From the NCBI RefSeq assembly GCF_025699485.1, contig NZ_JANUXN010000010.1, positions 1 to 64,000 of the forward strand: a stretch of 64,000 nt of DNA. Direction: 5' to 3'. The position numbers and the translations under genes are program-made. The notes beneath the pieces are model-generated. The model was not told where the DNA came from. It made no database searches and was given only the letters and a program-made list of their open reading frames with translations. This document shows, piece after piece, positions 25,789-34,385 of this stretch (its first letter is position 1; the number at the start of each line of letters is the position of its first letter). This stretch comes from Thauera carbonicopians (GTDB lineage Bacteria; Pseudomonadota; Gammaproteobacteria; Burkholderiales; Rhodocyclaceae).

Positions 25789-25864
25789 TGGAGCGGGAAA
25801 CGAGTCTCGAACTCGCGACCTCAACCTTGGCAAGGTTGCGCTCTACCAACTGAGCTATTCCCGC
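25789..25864 (-). tRNA. tRNA-Gly (anticodon GCC)
   Basis: Read on the minus strand the gene starts GCGGGAATAGCTCAGTTGG and ends with acceptor strand TTCCCGC, discriminator T and an encoded CCA (76 bases). The anticodon loop is TTGCCAA within the stem AACC/GGTT, giving anticodon GCC. The T-arm is GCGAG-TTCGAGA-CTCGT. All four arms pair. Confidence 0.97.
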
Positions 25865-26030
25865 ATTTCGACGATCCGGCATGGCGAGGGTTTTCCAGAA
25901 CCATTCGCGCCTTGCCGTCGCCGGCTTTCACCGGTGAAGCAAGCCGATCATCTTTCGTCTTGCGCCGTTCTGCGCTCGACGGGGGCGAACTATACCGGGC
26001 TTCACCCTCGTGCGCAACACTGGCCGGCCG

Positions 26031-27251
26031 TCAGCCGCCGAGCGCCTCGTCGACGATTTCGATCCAGTGCCGCACCGGCGTTCGGCCGGCGCTGTCCAGG
26101 TGGATCTGGCAGCCGATGTTGGCCGTCGCGATCAGCTCGGGTTTGCCGCTTTCGAGCGCGTCCAGCTTGTTGTCGCGCAGCCGGCGCGACAGCTCGGGCT
26201 GGGTCAGCGAATACGTGCCTGCCGAACCGCAGCACAGGTGGGCATCGGGTACCGGCGTCAGTTCGAAGCCCAGGCCGGCCAGCACGGCCTCGACCGCGCC
26301 GCCGAGCTTCTGCGCGTGCTGCAAGGTACAGGGGCAGTGGAAGGCGAGCCGCCTGTCGGCGGGCACGCCGAGCTTGTCCAGCGGTTCGGCGCGCAGCACC
26401 TCGACCAGATCCTTCGCCAGTTCGCTGACCCGCGCAGCCTTGGTCGCATAGGCCGGATCGTCGCGCAGCATGTAGCCGTATTCCTTGACGAAGGCACCGC
26501 AGCCGCTGGCGGTCTGCACGATCGCCTCGGCACCCGCCTCGATCGCCGGCCACCAGGCGTCGATGTTTCGGCGGGCGCGCTCCAGCCCGGCCTCCTGCGC
26601 ATCGAGATGGAAATCGACCGCGCCGCAGCAACCGGCTTCGCCCACCGGCCGGACGCTGATGCCGAGGCGGTCCAGCATCCGGGCCGCAGCGGCGTTGGTG
26701 TTGGGCGACAGGCCGGGCTGCACGCAGCCTTCCAGCATCAGCACGATGCGGGCGTGGCGCGGTGCCGGGCGTGGCCTGGCGGCAGGTTTGCGCCGGGGGA
26801 GTTTCGATGCCAGGGTTTCGGGCAGCAGCGGCCGTACTACTGAGCCCGCCGCCAGAAGCGTCTTGAACACCGCCGGCCGCGACAGGGTGCCGCGCAGCAG
26901 CGTGCGCCGGGCAGTTTCGTCCAGCGGCCGCGGCGCCCACAGGTCGATGGCTGCACGGCCGACATCGAGCAGCTTGTGGTACTGCACGCCGGATGGGCAG
27001 GTCGTCTCGCAGTTGCGGCAGCTCAGGCAGCGGTCCAGGTGCATGCGGGTGCTGGCGCTGAACTCGCCGCCTTCGAGCATCTTCTTCATCAGGTAGATGC
27101 GTCCGCGCGGGCCGTCGAGTTCGTCGCCCAGCAACTGGTAGGTCGGACAGGTGGCATTGCAGAAGCCGCAATGCACACAGGCGCGCAGTACGCTTTCGGC
27201 GATTTCGGCGCCGGGCAACTGGCGCGCGGCTTCACTCAGCTTGGTTTGCAT
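26031..27251 (-). CDS. glcF: Glycolate oxidase iron-sulfur subunit
   Basis: A 406-residue protein. Two ferredoxin-type motifs near the N-terminus, CVHCGFCNATCP and CLSCRNCETTCP, bind two [4Fe-4S] clusters. Two cysteine-rich CCG domains follow (GEAGCCGAVDFH and HLCCGSAGTYS). This is the standard GlcF layout and length. GlcF passes electrons from the FAD subunits GlcD and GlcE to the quinone pool during oxidation of glycolate to glyoxylate. It starts 17 bases after the glcE stop and is the last gene of glcDEF. The tRNA-Gly gene follows downstream. Confidence 0.95.
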   Translation of the reverse strand: MQTKLSEAARQLPGAEIAESVLRACVHCGFCNATCPTYQLLGDELDGPRGRIYLMKKMLEGGEFSASTRMHLDRCLSCRNCETTCPSGVQYHKLLDVGRAAIDLWAPRPLDETARRTLLRGTLSRPAVFKTLLAAGSVVRPLLPETLASKLPRRKPAARPRPAPRHARIVLMLEGCVQPGLSPNTNAAAARMLDRLGISVRPVGEAGCCGAVDFHLDAQEAGLERARRNIDAWWPAIEAGAEAIVQTASGCGAFVKEYGYMLRDDPAYATKAARVSELAKDLVEVLRAEPLDKLGVPADRRLAFHCPCTLQHAQKLGGAVEAVLAGLGFELTPVPDAHLCCGSAGTYSLTQPELSRRLRDNKLDALESGKPELIATANIGCQIHLDSAGRTPVRHWIEIVDEALGG

Positions 27252-27268
27252 GGCCTGGCCTCTGCCTG

Positions 27269-28336
27269 TTACAGCCCGGCGTACATGCGGCCGGGGTTGA
27301 AAATGCCTTGCGGATCGAGCTGCGCCTTGAGCTGGCGATGATGGCGCATCAGCGCTGCCGGCAGCGGGTGCAGCGGGCTGTCGCAGGCACCTGGCGTGAA
27401 ACAGCTCGCATGCCCGCCCGCCGCTGCCGCTGCGCGGCGGATTTCTCCGCTGTCAGCGGAGCTCTTGAGCCAGCGCTGCGCACCGCCCCAATCGACGAGC
27501 TGAGCGCCGGCGGGCAGGTCCGGACGGCTGTCATTGGCCACCGACAATCGCCACAACGGCGCCGGGTCAGCGAAGAAATCGAGCTGAAACTCGCGCAATG
27601 CCGTCCAGAACTCCGCCGACACCTCCTCGCCGCCAAGGCTTTCCCGTGCAGCCTTCACCGAGCCCTCGCCTCCTTCCAGCCGCAGCATCAGCGCTTCGCC
27701 GTCATGGCAGGCAGCGGTGATCGGCAGGGGCTGCTGGCCCCATTCGGCAAAACGGTCCAGCGCCGCCGGCACATCCATCTCCAGCCGCAGCGTACAGCCA
27801 CTGCGCGGCTTGGGCAGGACTTTCAGCGACACTTCGGTGAGCAGCCCGAGGCAGCCCAGGCTGCCCGCCATCAAGCGCGAAACGTCGTAGCCGGCGACGT
27901 TCTTCATCACTTCGCCGCCGAAGCGCAGATGCTTGCCGTGCCCGGTGATGAGGCGGCAGCCGAGCACGAAGTCGCGCACCGCGCCGACCCACGGCCGCCG
28001 CGGGCCGGACAGCCCGGCCGCGACCATGCCGCCCACCGTGGCCTGCCCGCCGAACTGCGGCGGCTCGAAAGCCAGCGTCTGGCCTTCGCCGTTGAGTACG
28101 GCCTCGACTTCGGCAACCGGCGTGCCGGCACGAACGGTGACGACCAGTTCGGTCGATTCGTAATTGACGATGCCGCGATGGCCTCGCGTATCCAGCAAGC
28201 TGCCGCTGCCCTGCCCGCCGTAGAACGCCTTCGTGCCGCCGCCCTGGATCAGCAGCGGCGTGCCGGTGGAAAGCGCCGTGCAGACCTGGGCCAGCAGTTC
28301 CTCGCCGAGGTCGGCATCCTGAATGTCGCTGCTCAT
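27269..28336 (-). CDS. glcE: Glycolate oxidase FAD-binding subunit GlcE
   Basis: A 355-residue FAD-binding (PCMH-type) protein. FAD-site segments are LLIQGGGTKAFYG near the N-terminus and FGGQATVGGMVAAGLSGPRR, then VMKNVAGYDVSRLMAGSLG, all typical of GlcE. The C-terminus HHRQLKAQLDPQGIFNPGRM is the common end of this family. The ATG at 28336 overlaps the glcD stop by one base (TGATG), so translation is coupled. It forms the membrane-associated glycolate oxidase with GlcD and GlcF. Confidence 0.95.
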   Translation of the reverse strand: MSSDIQDADLGEELLAQVCTALSTGTPLLIQGGGTKAFYGGQGSGSLLDTRGHRGIVNYESTELVVTVRAGTPVAEVEAVLNGEGQTLAFEPPQFGGQATVGGMVAAGLSGPRRPWVGAVRDFVLGCRLITGHGKHLRFGGEVMKNVAGYDVSRLMAGSLGCLGLLTEVSLKVLPKPRSGCTLRLEMDVPAALDRFAEWGQQPLPITAACHDGEALMLRLEGGEGSVKAARESLGGEEVSAEFWTALREFQLDFFADPAPLWRLSVANDSRPDLPAGAQLVDWGGAQRWLKSSADSGEIRRAAAAAGGHASCFTPGACDSPLHPLPAALMRHHRQLKAQLDPQGIFNPGRMYAGL

Positions 28337-29835
28337 CAGAAACGCTCCAGTTCGGGAAACGGCATCTGTCCCTGGTGCACACGCATCGCACCGTTCTCCG
28401 CGCAGCGGCGCAGCGTGGGGATGTTCTTGCCGGGGTTCAGCAGGCCTTCGGCGTCGAACGCCGCCTTCACCGCATGGAAGAAAGCCAGTTCGTCGGCGTT
28501 GAACTGCACGCACATCTGGTTGATCTTCTCGCGCCCCACGCCATGCTCGCCGGTGATGGTGCCGCCGACCTCGACGCAGAGTTCGAGGATTTTGCCGCCG
28601 AGTTCCTCGGCCCTTTCCAGCTCGCCCGGCTGGTTGGCATCGAACAGGATCAGCGGGTGCATGTTGCCGTCGCCGGCGTGGAAGACGTTGGCCACGCGCA
28701 GGCCATAGCGCTCCGACAGCTCGGCCGTGCCGCGCAGCACCCTGGGCAGGTGCTTGCGCGGAATCGTGCCGTCCATGCAGTAGTAGTCGGGCGACATGCG
28801 GCCGACGGCGGGAAAGGCATTCTTGCGCCCGGCCCAGAACCTCACCCGCTCGGCTTCGTCGCGCGCCAGGCTGACCGCGGTCGCACCCGCCTTGTCCAGC
28901 ACCGCGCGCACCCGCTCGATGTCCTCGGCGACGTCCAGCTCGACGCCGTCCAGCTCGCACAGCAGGATCGCCTCGGCCTCGACCGGATAGCCGGCATGGA
29001 TGAAATCCTCCGCCGCCTGGATGGCGAGCTTGTCCATCATCTCCAGGCCGCCCGGGATGATGCCTTCGCCGATGATGTCGGCCACCGCCCTGCCCGCGTT
29101 GTCGACCGAATCGAAGCTCGCCATCAGCACGCGCGCCACCCGCGGCTTCGGGAGCAGCTTGACGGTGATCTCGGTGACGATGCCGAGCATGCCTTCGGAG
29201 CCCATGAACAGCGCCAGCAGGTCGAAGCCGGGCGAATCCAGCGCATCCGAACCCAGCGTCAGGCGCTCGCCCTCGATCGTGAGAATCTCGACCTTGAGGA
29301 CGTTGTGCACGGTCAGCCCGTACTTCAGGCAATGCACGCCGCCCGCGTTCTCCGCCACGTTGCCGCCAATCGAACAGGCGATCTGCGACGAGGGGTCGGG
29401 CGCGTAATAAAGCTCGTGGGGCGCGGCGGCCTGCGAAATCGCCAGGTTGCGCACGCCCGGCTGCACGCGGGCGAAGCGCCCTTGCGGATTGATTTCGAGG
29501 ATGCGGTTGAAGCGGGCCATCACCAGCAGCACGCCCTGCTCCAGCGGCAGCGCTCCGCCCGACAGGCCCGTGCCCGCGCCGCGCGGCACCACCGGCACCC
29601 GGCGCGCATGACAGATGCCCAGGATGGCTTCGACCTGCTCGATGCGCTCGGGCAGCAGCACCAGCATCGGCAGCGTGCGGTAGGCCGACAGGCCGTCGCA
29701 CTCGTAGGGGCGGCGGTCTTCCTCGCTATGGAGGATCTGGAGATCGGGCAGGCTGCGGCGCAGCTCGGCAAAGAGATCGGCGACATCGACCTTGTTGAGC
29801 GCGCCGTCGATCGCCTCGTCGTAGAGAATGTTCAT
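28336..29835 (-). CDS. glcD: Glycolate oxidase FAD-linked subunit GlcD
   Basis: A 499-residue flavoprotein of the usual GlcD length. The FAD domain shows PVVPRGAGTGLSGGALPLEQ and CSIGGNVAENAGGVHCLKYG. The C-terminal FAD-oxidase domain has NVFHAGDGNMHPLILFD and GTITGEHGVGREK with the catalytic-site histidines. It oxidises glycolate (2-phosphoglycolate salvage product) to glyoxylate. It is first in glcDEF. About 100 bases separate it from trmJ upstream, with no distinct promoter identified. No glcC-type regulator is adjacent. Confidence 0.96.
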   Translation of the reverse strand: MNILYDEAIDGALNKVDVADLFAELRRSLPDLQILHSEEDRRPYECDGLSAYRTLPMLVLLPERIEQVEAILGICHARRVPVVPRGAGTGLSGGALPLEQGVLLVMARFNRILEINPQGRFARVQPGVRNLAISQAAAPHELYYAPDPSSQIACSIGGNVAENAGGVHCLKYGLTVHNVLKVEILTIEGERLTLGSDALDSPGFDLLALFMGSEGMLGIVTEITVKLLPKPRVARVLMASFDSVDNAGRAVADIIGEGIIPGGLEMMDKLAIQAAEDFIHAGYPVEAEAILLCELDGVELDVAEDIERVRAVLDKAGATAVSLARDEAERVRFWAGRKNAFPAVGRMSPDYYCMDGTIPRKHLPRVLRGTAELSERYGLRVANVFHAGDGNMHPLILFDANQPGELERAEELGGKILELCVEVGGTITGEHGVGREKINQMCVQFNADELAFFHAVKAAFDAEGLLNPGKNIPTLRRCAENGAMRVHQGQMPFPELERF

Positions 29836-29936
29836 TGCAGGGCCCGTCCACCTGTCCTCGTTGGCAACAGATGCTAAGGCCTTCGGCCGCGCGCTCCAAG
29901 ACCTCCTTGCAGGCAGCGGCCCGGTTCAGCGGGCGT

Positions 29937-30671
29937 TCAGTTGCGCCGCTTCGGTGTCTCGAAGGTCGTCAGCATGCCGCGCAGGATGGCGACTTCTTCC
30001 TTCTCCAGCCGGATGCGGTTGAACATCCGCCGTATGCGCGGCAGCAGGCGCTTGGGGTTCTTGGGGTCGTGGAAGCCGCTCAGCGTCACCGCATGTTCGA
30101 GGTGGGCCATGAAGCCTTCGAAGTCGGCATGGGTCGCGGGTTCGGCCTGCAGGTCCTGCGGCAGCGGCGGCTGCAACGCGGCCATGCGCAGCTCGTAGGC
30201 CAGCAACTGGACGGCAGCGCCGAGGTTCAGCGAGGAAAATTCGGCGTCGGTCGGGATCGTCACCGGCAGGCTGCACAGGCCGACTTCCTCGTTGGTCATG
30301 CCGCTGGTTTCGTTGCCGAACACCAGCGCGACCTCGCCATCGACGGTACGGGCGACGATCTCCTGCGCCGCCTCGCGCGCATGCAGGCGCGGCAGCGACA
30401 GCTCGCGTCGGCGGGCAGTCAGCGCCGCCGAGAACACGGTGTCGGCCAGTGCCTGTTCCAGGGTATCGACCACGCGGGCGGACTCGAGGATGTCGACCGC
30501 GCCGGACGCCCGCGCGGTGGCGACCTCGTCGGGGAAAACGGCCGGCGACACCAGCCACAACTGGCGCAGCCCCATGGTCTTCATCGCGCGGGCGGCGGCG
30601 CCGATGTTGCCGGGGTGGCTGGTGCGCGACAGCACGACCCGGATACGGTCGAGCGCAAGGGGGCGATTCAT
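29937..30671 (-). CDS. trmJ: tRNA (cytidine/uridine-32-2'-O)-methyltransferase
   Basis: A 244-residue SPOUT methyltransferase. The three SpoU motifs are clear: VVLSRTSHPGNIGAAARAMK (motif 1), VALVFGNETSGMTNEEV (motif 2) and IPTDAEFSSLNLGAAVQLLA (motif 3), which form the knotted SAM-binding site. TrmJ methylates the 2'-OH of position 32 in the tRNA anticodon loop. The C-terminal basic helix (RIRRMFNRIRLEKEE) is also typical. The start MNRPLAL at 30671 is preferred; the longer frame to 30941 would overlap suhB. It is divergent from suhB, an arrangement common in betaproteobacteria. Confidence 0.94.
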   Translation of the reverse strand: MNRPLALDRIRVVLSRTSHPGNIGAAARAMKTMGLRQLWLVSPAVFPDEVATARASGAVDILESARVVDTLEQALADTVFSAALTARRRELSLPRLHAREAAQEIVARTVDGEVALVFGNETSGMTNEEVGLCSLPVTIPTDAEFSSLNLGAAVQLLAYELRMAALQPPLPQDLQAEPATHADFEGFMAHLEHAVTLSGFHDPKNPKRLLPRIRRMFNRIRLEKEEVAILRGMLTTFETPKRRN

Positions 30672-30755
30672 ATTAAAATTCCGCGTTTTCCGAATTCCGC
30701 CGGGCCGGCGCGCACGATAGCGCGGCACAGCCCCGCTCTTTGACCGAGATCCCGC

Positions 30756-31556
30756 ATGCATCCCACCCTGAACATCGCCGTCAAGGCCGCCCGCCGCGCC
30801 GCGACCGTCATCAACCGCGCTTCCACGCAGCTCGACCTGCTGACGGTGCAGAGCAAGACGCCCAACGACTTCGTCACCGAAGTCGATCGCGCTGCCGAGC
30901 AGGCGATCATCGAAGTGCTGCGCGAGGCCTTCCCGGGGCACGGGATTCTAGCAGAGGAGTCCGGCGAGTCGGGCCCCGAGAGTGAGTACAACTGGATCAT
31001 CGATCCGCTCGACGGTACCACCAACTTCATCCACGGCTTTCCGCAGTACGCGGTGTCGATCGCGCAAACGAAGAACGGCGTGCTCGAACATGCGGTGATC
31101 TACGATCCGAACACCAACGAGATGTTCACCGCCTCGCGCGGCAGCGGCGCTTTCCTCAACGACCGCCGCATCCGCGTGTCGCGCCGCACCCGCCTGAACG
31201 AGTCGCTGATCGGCACCGGCTTCCCCTTCCGCCAGTTCGACAACGTCGATGCCTACCTGGCGATGTTCAAGGAACTGACGCAGAAGACCGCCGGCATCCG
31301 CCGCCCGGGCGCGGCCTCGCTTGACCTGGCCTACGTCGCCTGCGGCCGACTCGACGGCTTCTGGGAAATGGGCCTGTCGCCGTGGGACATGGCGGCCGGC
31401 GTGCTGCTGATCCAGGAAGCCGGCGGCCTGGTGTCCGACCTGTCGGGCGAAGCCGACTTCATGGCCACCGGCAACGTCGTTGCCGGCACGCCGAAGGTCT
31501 TCGGCCAGTTGCTGCCGGTCATCCAGGCCTACCGCCCGGCCAACATGCAGGCCTGA
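30756..31556 (+). CDS. suhB: Inositol-1-monophosphatase family protein
   Basis: A 266-residue metal-dependent phosphatase. The metal-binding motifs are present: [11 protein letters not shown] (Glu), [16 protein letters not shown] (DPxDGTxN) and [19 protein letters not shown] (WDxAAG). SuhB hydrolyses inositol monophosphate and, in enterobacteria, also associates with rRNA transcription complexes. It is divergent from trmJ across an 84-base spacer, which must hold both promoters. The start ATG at 30756 gives the usual [16 protein letters not shown]-terminus. Confidence 0.94.
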   Translation: MHPTLNIAVKAARRAATVINRASTQLDLLTVQSKTPNDFVTEVDRAAEQAIIEVLREAFPGHGILAEESGESGPESEYNWIIDPLDGTTNFIHGFPQYAVSIAQTKNGVLEHAVIYDPNTNEMFTASRGSGAFLNDRRIRVSRRTRLNESLIGTGFPFRQFDNVDAYLAMFKELTQKTAGIRRPGAASLDLAYVACGRLDGFWEMGLSPWDMAAGVLLIQEAGGLVSDLSGEADFMATGNVVAGTPKVFGQLLPVIQAYRPANMQA

Positions 31557-31591
31557 CGCTCCCTGCCCCGCCGCCGGGTCCCGCCTGGCGG

Positions 31592-32647
31592 CTACCTGGG
31601 GGATTCGGCGAGGCGATCGAGCATCGCGCGGATGGCACGAATCTGGCCGCCGTCTCGCGTCGCGTATTCCGGCCCGGTGTAGCCCCACCAGTCCCAGCAG
31701 CCCTTGGGGTTGTACACCCAGCGCAAGGACCAGAAGGCCAGGCCACTGCGCGCCGCTGCCTGCGGATACAGGACGATGATCCGGTTGCCATCGGCCCACT
31801 CGTTGTAGCCTGCCGTGTCGACGAAGCGCCGGCCGATCTGGCCCTCGGTCTGGCGGCAGCCGTGCAGCGCCACATGCAGCCGGCAGCCGCCCTCGCGGCA
31901 GGCCTGCGGCACATAGGCGTAGCCCTGATCCGCCATGCTCAGCTCGAACGGTGCGATGCCGGTGTATTCGCTCTGGTCGAAGGCGATCACTTCGCCTGCC
32001 GGGCGCTCCACGCGCGGCGCCAGCGGTCCGTACAGCTGTGCCAGCAGTTCGCCGGCGGCATCCAGTTCGCCGCAGCGGTTGATGAAAGGCGGCGCCGAGG
32101 TCTCGCAGGCATTCGCCGCCGGATCGGCCACCGAGATCATCGCGTGCCCGGCATTGTCGTGCTGCACGTACTGCACCGCGTCCTGCGGCAGGCGGCTGCG
32201 GTAGAAAGCCACCAGCCCATCGACCACCGGCCGCTCGACGGTGCGATCCCCGCCGCCGGAGAACACCCACACCTTGTCGTCCGCCAGCCCTGCCGGGTCG
32301 TCGATGCGGCCGGCGCGGGCACGCGCCTGGATGCGTGAGTCGGTGTCGCGCGCCGAGGGCACGCTGGCCGGCGTCGACGGCTCCATGCAGTTGCTCAGTG
32401 CGCGCCAGACGCTGCCCTGAGCGCATTCGTAGGGGCCGCCGGCGATCACGCCCGTACCTTTCACCAGTTGCGAATGTGCGACCTGCAGTTGCACCGCCAT
32501 GTAGGCGCCGGACGAAATCCCCGACACCGTCACCGCATTCGCGTCGGCGCCCAGCGCCGGCAAGGGCGGGGCGGCCTGCACGCTGAAAACGATCAGACAA
32601 TGGACCGCGCTCCCGAACAGCATGGAGCGAAAGAACCTGACGCCCAT
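31592..32647 (-). CDS. Secreted PHB-depolymerase-type esterase
   Basis: A 351-residue protein with a Sec signal peptide ending near SVQAA. The nucleophile motif is GISSGAYMA (G-x-S-x-G) at about residues 43-51, followed by KVWVFSGGGDRTVERP (candidate acid) and, further on, LHVALHGCRQTEGQIG and FWSLRWVYNPKGCWDWWGY, as in the extracellular poly(3-hydroxybutyrate) depolymerase/esterase families. The nucleophile lies near the N-terminus and ALHGC lies late, so the order looks circularly permuted compared with classical LpqC-type enzymes; this ordering occurs in some depolymerases. No separate substrate-binding domain is present. Substrate unproven. Confidence 0.8.
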   Translation of the reverse strand: MGVRFFRSMLFGSAVHCLIVFSVQAAPPLPALGADANAVTVSGISSGAYMAVQLQVAHSQLVKGTGVIAGGPYECAQGSVWRALSNCMEPSTPASVPSARDTDSRIQARARAGRIDDPAGLADDKVWVFSGGGDRTVERPVVDGLVAFYRSRLPQDAVQYVQHDNAGHAMISVADPAANACETSAPPFINRCGELDAAGELLAQLYGPLAPRVERPAGEVIAFDQSEYTGIAPFELSMADQGYAYVPQACREGGCRLHVALHGCRQTEGQIGRRFVDTAGYNEWADGNRIIVLYPQAAARSGLAFWSLRWVYNPKGCWDWWGYTGPEYATRDGGQIRAIRAMLDRLAESPR

Positions 32648-32989
32648 TCAGCACCTCCATTGGCAAAAAAAGATCGACATCAGCGGTCTCGCCGCCATCC
32701 TGCCATCGGCAGATTCGAAGGCTCGAACATCCACATTGCGATCTCCCGCAAGCATGCCTCGATGCTCCGACCGCAACTCATGGATATGGCAACAGAATCG
32801 ACGCAAATTCAATAGATATTTTTATCTCGACATTCGGCATTCCCGCACTACGATCAGAGTGTAGCTTCTTGTCACACATCGGGACTGCGTGTCTTTTTCG
32901 AACGTCATCCTGCTGCCGGCAGGGGGAAGCGCAGCCCATTCACGCCGCACCGTCTCGCAAGCCCACGCCCGTTTCGGGGGGAGGACAGC
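32648..32989 (+). other. Upstream region of the eCIS operon
   Basis: 342 bases between two divergent genes, with an AT-richer centre (about 32780-32870), so it should hold the promoters of the esterase and of the whole injection-system operon. A short inverted repeat AGATA-TTTT-TATCT spans 32813-32826. No convincing -35/-10 pair could be picked. At the right end gggggagga (32977-32985) is a strong ribosome site for the TTG start at 32990. Small frames here do not look coding. Confidence 0.5.
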
Positions 32990-33583
32990 TTGGCCTCGCA
33001 TCACGGAATCCTTGCAGTGCTGCAGGCCTTGCGCGAACGCTTGTCGATTCGCATGGCAGCCCGGCTGAGCGGCAACCCGCAGGTGGATATCCTGGGCTCG
33101 CACACGCTGGCGGGCACTCCGCTGCCGAACACCGACACGCTGGGACTGTACCTGCATCGCATCTCGGTCGACCCCTTCAGCCGCAACCGCCATCTCCCCG
33201 CCGTCGAAGGCCGCCGCCTGCCTCGCCCCGAACTGCCGGTCAATCTGCATCTGCTGCTGATCGCCTGGTGCACACATACCGAACAGGAAATCGAATTCCT
33301 TTCCACTGCAATCCGCATCATCGGCGGCGGCCTGTCCTTCACCAGCGCCGACCTGGGCCTTGCCGACCCATCATGGGGCGACGAGGACAGCGTGCAGGTG
33401 CTGCCCGAGGAGATGAGCACCGAAGACCTGATGCGGCTGTGGGACAGCCTGCCCGGCGACTACCGCCTGTCCGCCCCATATCTCGTCAAGACGGTGCGTC
33501 TCGCGCCCGACATCGACCCCGACGAGGGGCCGCCGGTGCGCACGCTGGTCTTTCCGGTCGATGACGAAGGGCAAGCGCGATGA
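32990..33583 (+). CDS. DUF4255 (Pvc16/Afp16 N-terminal type) eCIS protein, probable tail terminator
   Basis: A 197-residue protein beginning at a TTG codon with an ideal ribosome site (gggggagga) 5-12 bases upstream; no ATG gives a better start. The N-terminal half shows the DUF4255 pattern: a helix near the start, GLYLHRISVDPFSRN, then LPVNLHLLLIAWCTHTEQEI and a conserved LP-x-E-x-x-x-E-D-L-x-R-LW (VLPEEMSTEDLMRLW). In Afp, the related Afp16 caps the tube and stops sheath and tube growth. Here it is the first gene of the operon, not the last. The next gene overlaps it by 4 bases. Confidence 0.88.
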   Translation: MASHHGILAVLQALRERLSIRMAARLSGNPQVDILGSHTLAGTPLPNTDTLGLYLHRISVDPFSRNRHLPAVEGRRLPRPELPVNLHLLLIAWCTHTEQEIEFLSTAIRIIGGGLSFTSADLGLADPSWGDEDSVQVLPEEMSTEDLMRLWDSLPGDYRLSAPYLVKTVRLAPDIDPDEGPPVRTLVFPVDDEGQAR

Positions 33584-34347
33584 TCGCCGAAACCCTCGTC
33601 CTGCATGCCAGCGACTTCATCGAATGGCTGGACGCGAGCGGCCCGCAGGCACTCGCACGCCGCACGCTGCCGGCCCGGGACCTCGACGTGCGCATCACGC
33701 AGGGGCCAAGCGATCTGAAGCTGATCCACAAGACTGCCGGCACCGCCCTGTGGCGGCGTGAGCCCGAGGAACTGGGCCTACTCGTCGACGGCGAGGCGAC
33801 GCCGGCCGACCTCGCCCCGCCGGATGAGGCGCTGTATCCGCTCGCCGGCGAAGTGCGCGACCGCAGCGGCATCTTCCTGCCACGGCATTTCGCATTCGAT
33901 GCCGGACGGCGCGCTGGACACCGCCTGCGCCTGTTCCGCTCGCCGCTGGGTACGCGCTTCGGCCGGGCCGGCGGCCTGCAAGGACACACATCGCTGGACG
34001 ACGGCACGCCTGTACCGTGGGTACTGCTGAGCCTGCGGGTGGCGCCGCCGCTGGCGGAACCGCTCGATTTCATCGCCCAGAGCGACGGACGCGGCGAATT
34101 CCGCCTGTCGCTGGAGCGCCTGCCCTCGCTGACCCGGGACGCACCGGCACAGATATATCCCGCGACGCTGACGCTGCAGGCCGCAGCAGACGGTACGGAT
34201 CCCGACTCCCTGCCCGCAGTGCAGGTACGCGGCACCGGTAGCGGCGGCGCCGCATTCAAGACCGAACTCGCGGTGGACATTGCGCCGGGGCGCATCTCCA
34301 CCCTTGCCAGCCCGGGACGGGATGCCCTCGTCCTGCGGTTTTCCTGA
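33580..34347 (+). CDS. eCIS-associated protein of unknown function with a carboxypeptidase-regulatory-like C-terminal part
   Basis: A 255-residue protein coupled to the DUF4255 gene (ATGA overlap). The N-terminal half has DLDVRITQGPSDLKLIHKTA and a beta-rich YPLAGEVRDRSGIFLPRHF. The second half, PWVLLSLRVAPP then FIAQSDGRGEFRLSLERLP, resembles the beta-sandwich pattern of CarboxypepD_reg-like domains seen in other eCIS operons at this position. No signal peptide or membrane segment. It precedes the sheath gene by 38 bases. Its role is unknown; a structural or assembly part is likely from its position. Confidence 0.65.
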   Translation: MIAETLVLHASDFIEWLDASGPQALARRTLPARDLDVRITQGPSDLKLIHKTAGTALWRREPEELGLLVDGEATPADLAPPDEALYPLAGEVRDRSGIFLPRHFAFDAGRRAGHRLRLFRSPLGTRFGRAGGLQGHTSLDDGTPVPWVLLSLRVAPPLAEPLDFIAQSDGRGEFRLSLERLPSLTRDAPAQIYPATLTLQAAADGTDPDSLPAVQVRGTGSGGAAFKTELAVDIAPGRISTLASPGRDALVLRFS

Positions 34348-34385
34348 ACGCCCGACAAGCGCAACGCTCCCGAAGGAGAAGCGAC

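Noticed and set aside
25789-25864. tRNA-Gly as an integration site of a mobile element
   Set aside because: No integrase, no transposase and no direct repeat of the tRNA 3' end was found on either side.
32813-32826. Inverted repeat AGATA-TTTT-TATCT as a specific operator of the eCIS operon
   Set aside because: It is short, AT-rich and could arise by chance in this low-GC patch; noted in the spacer entry only.
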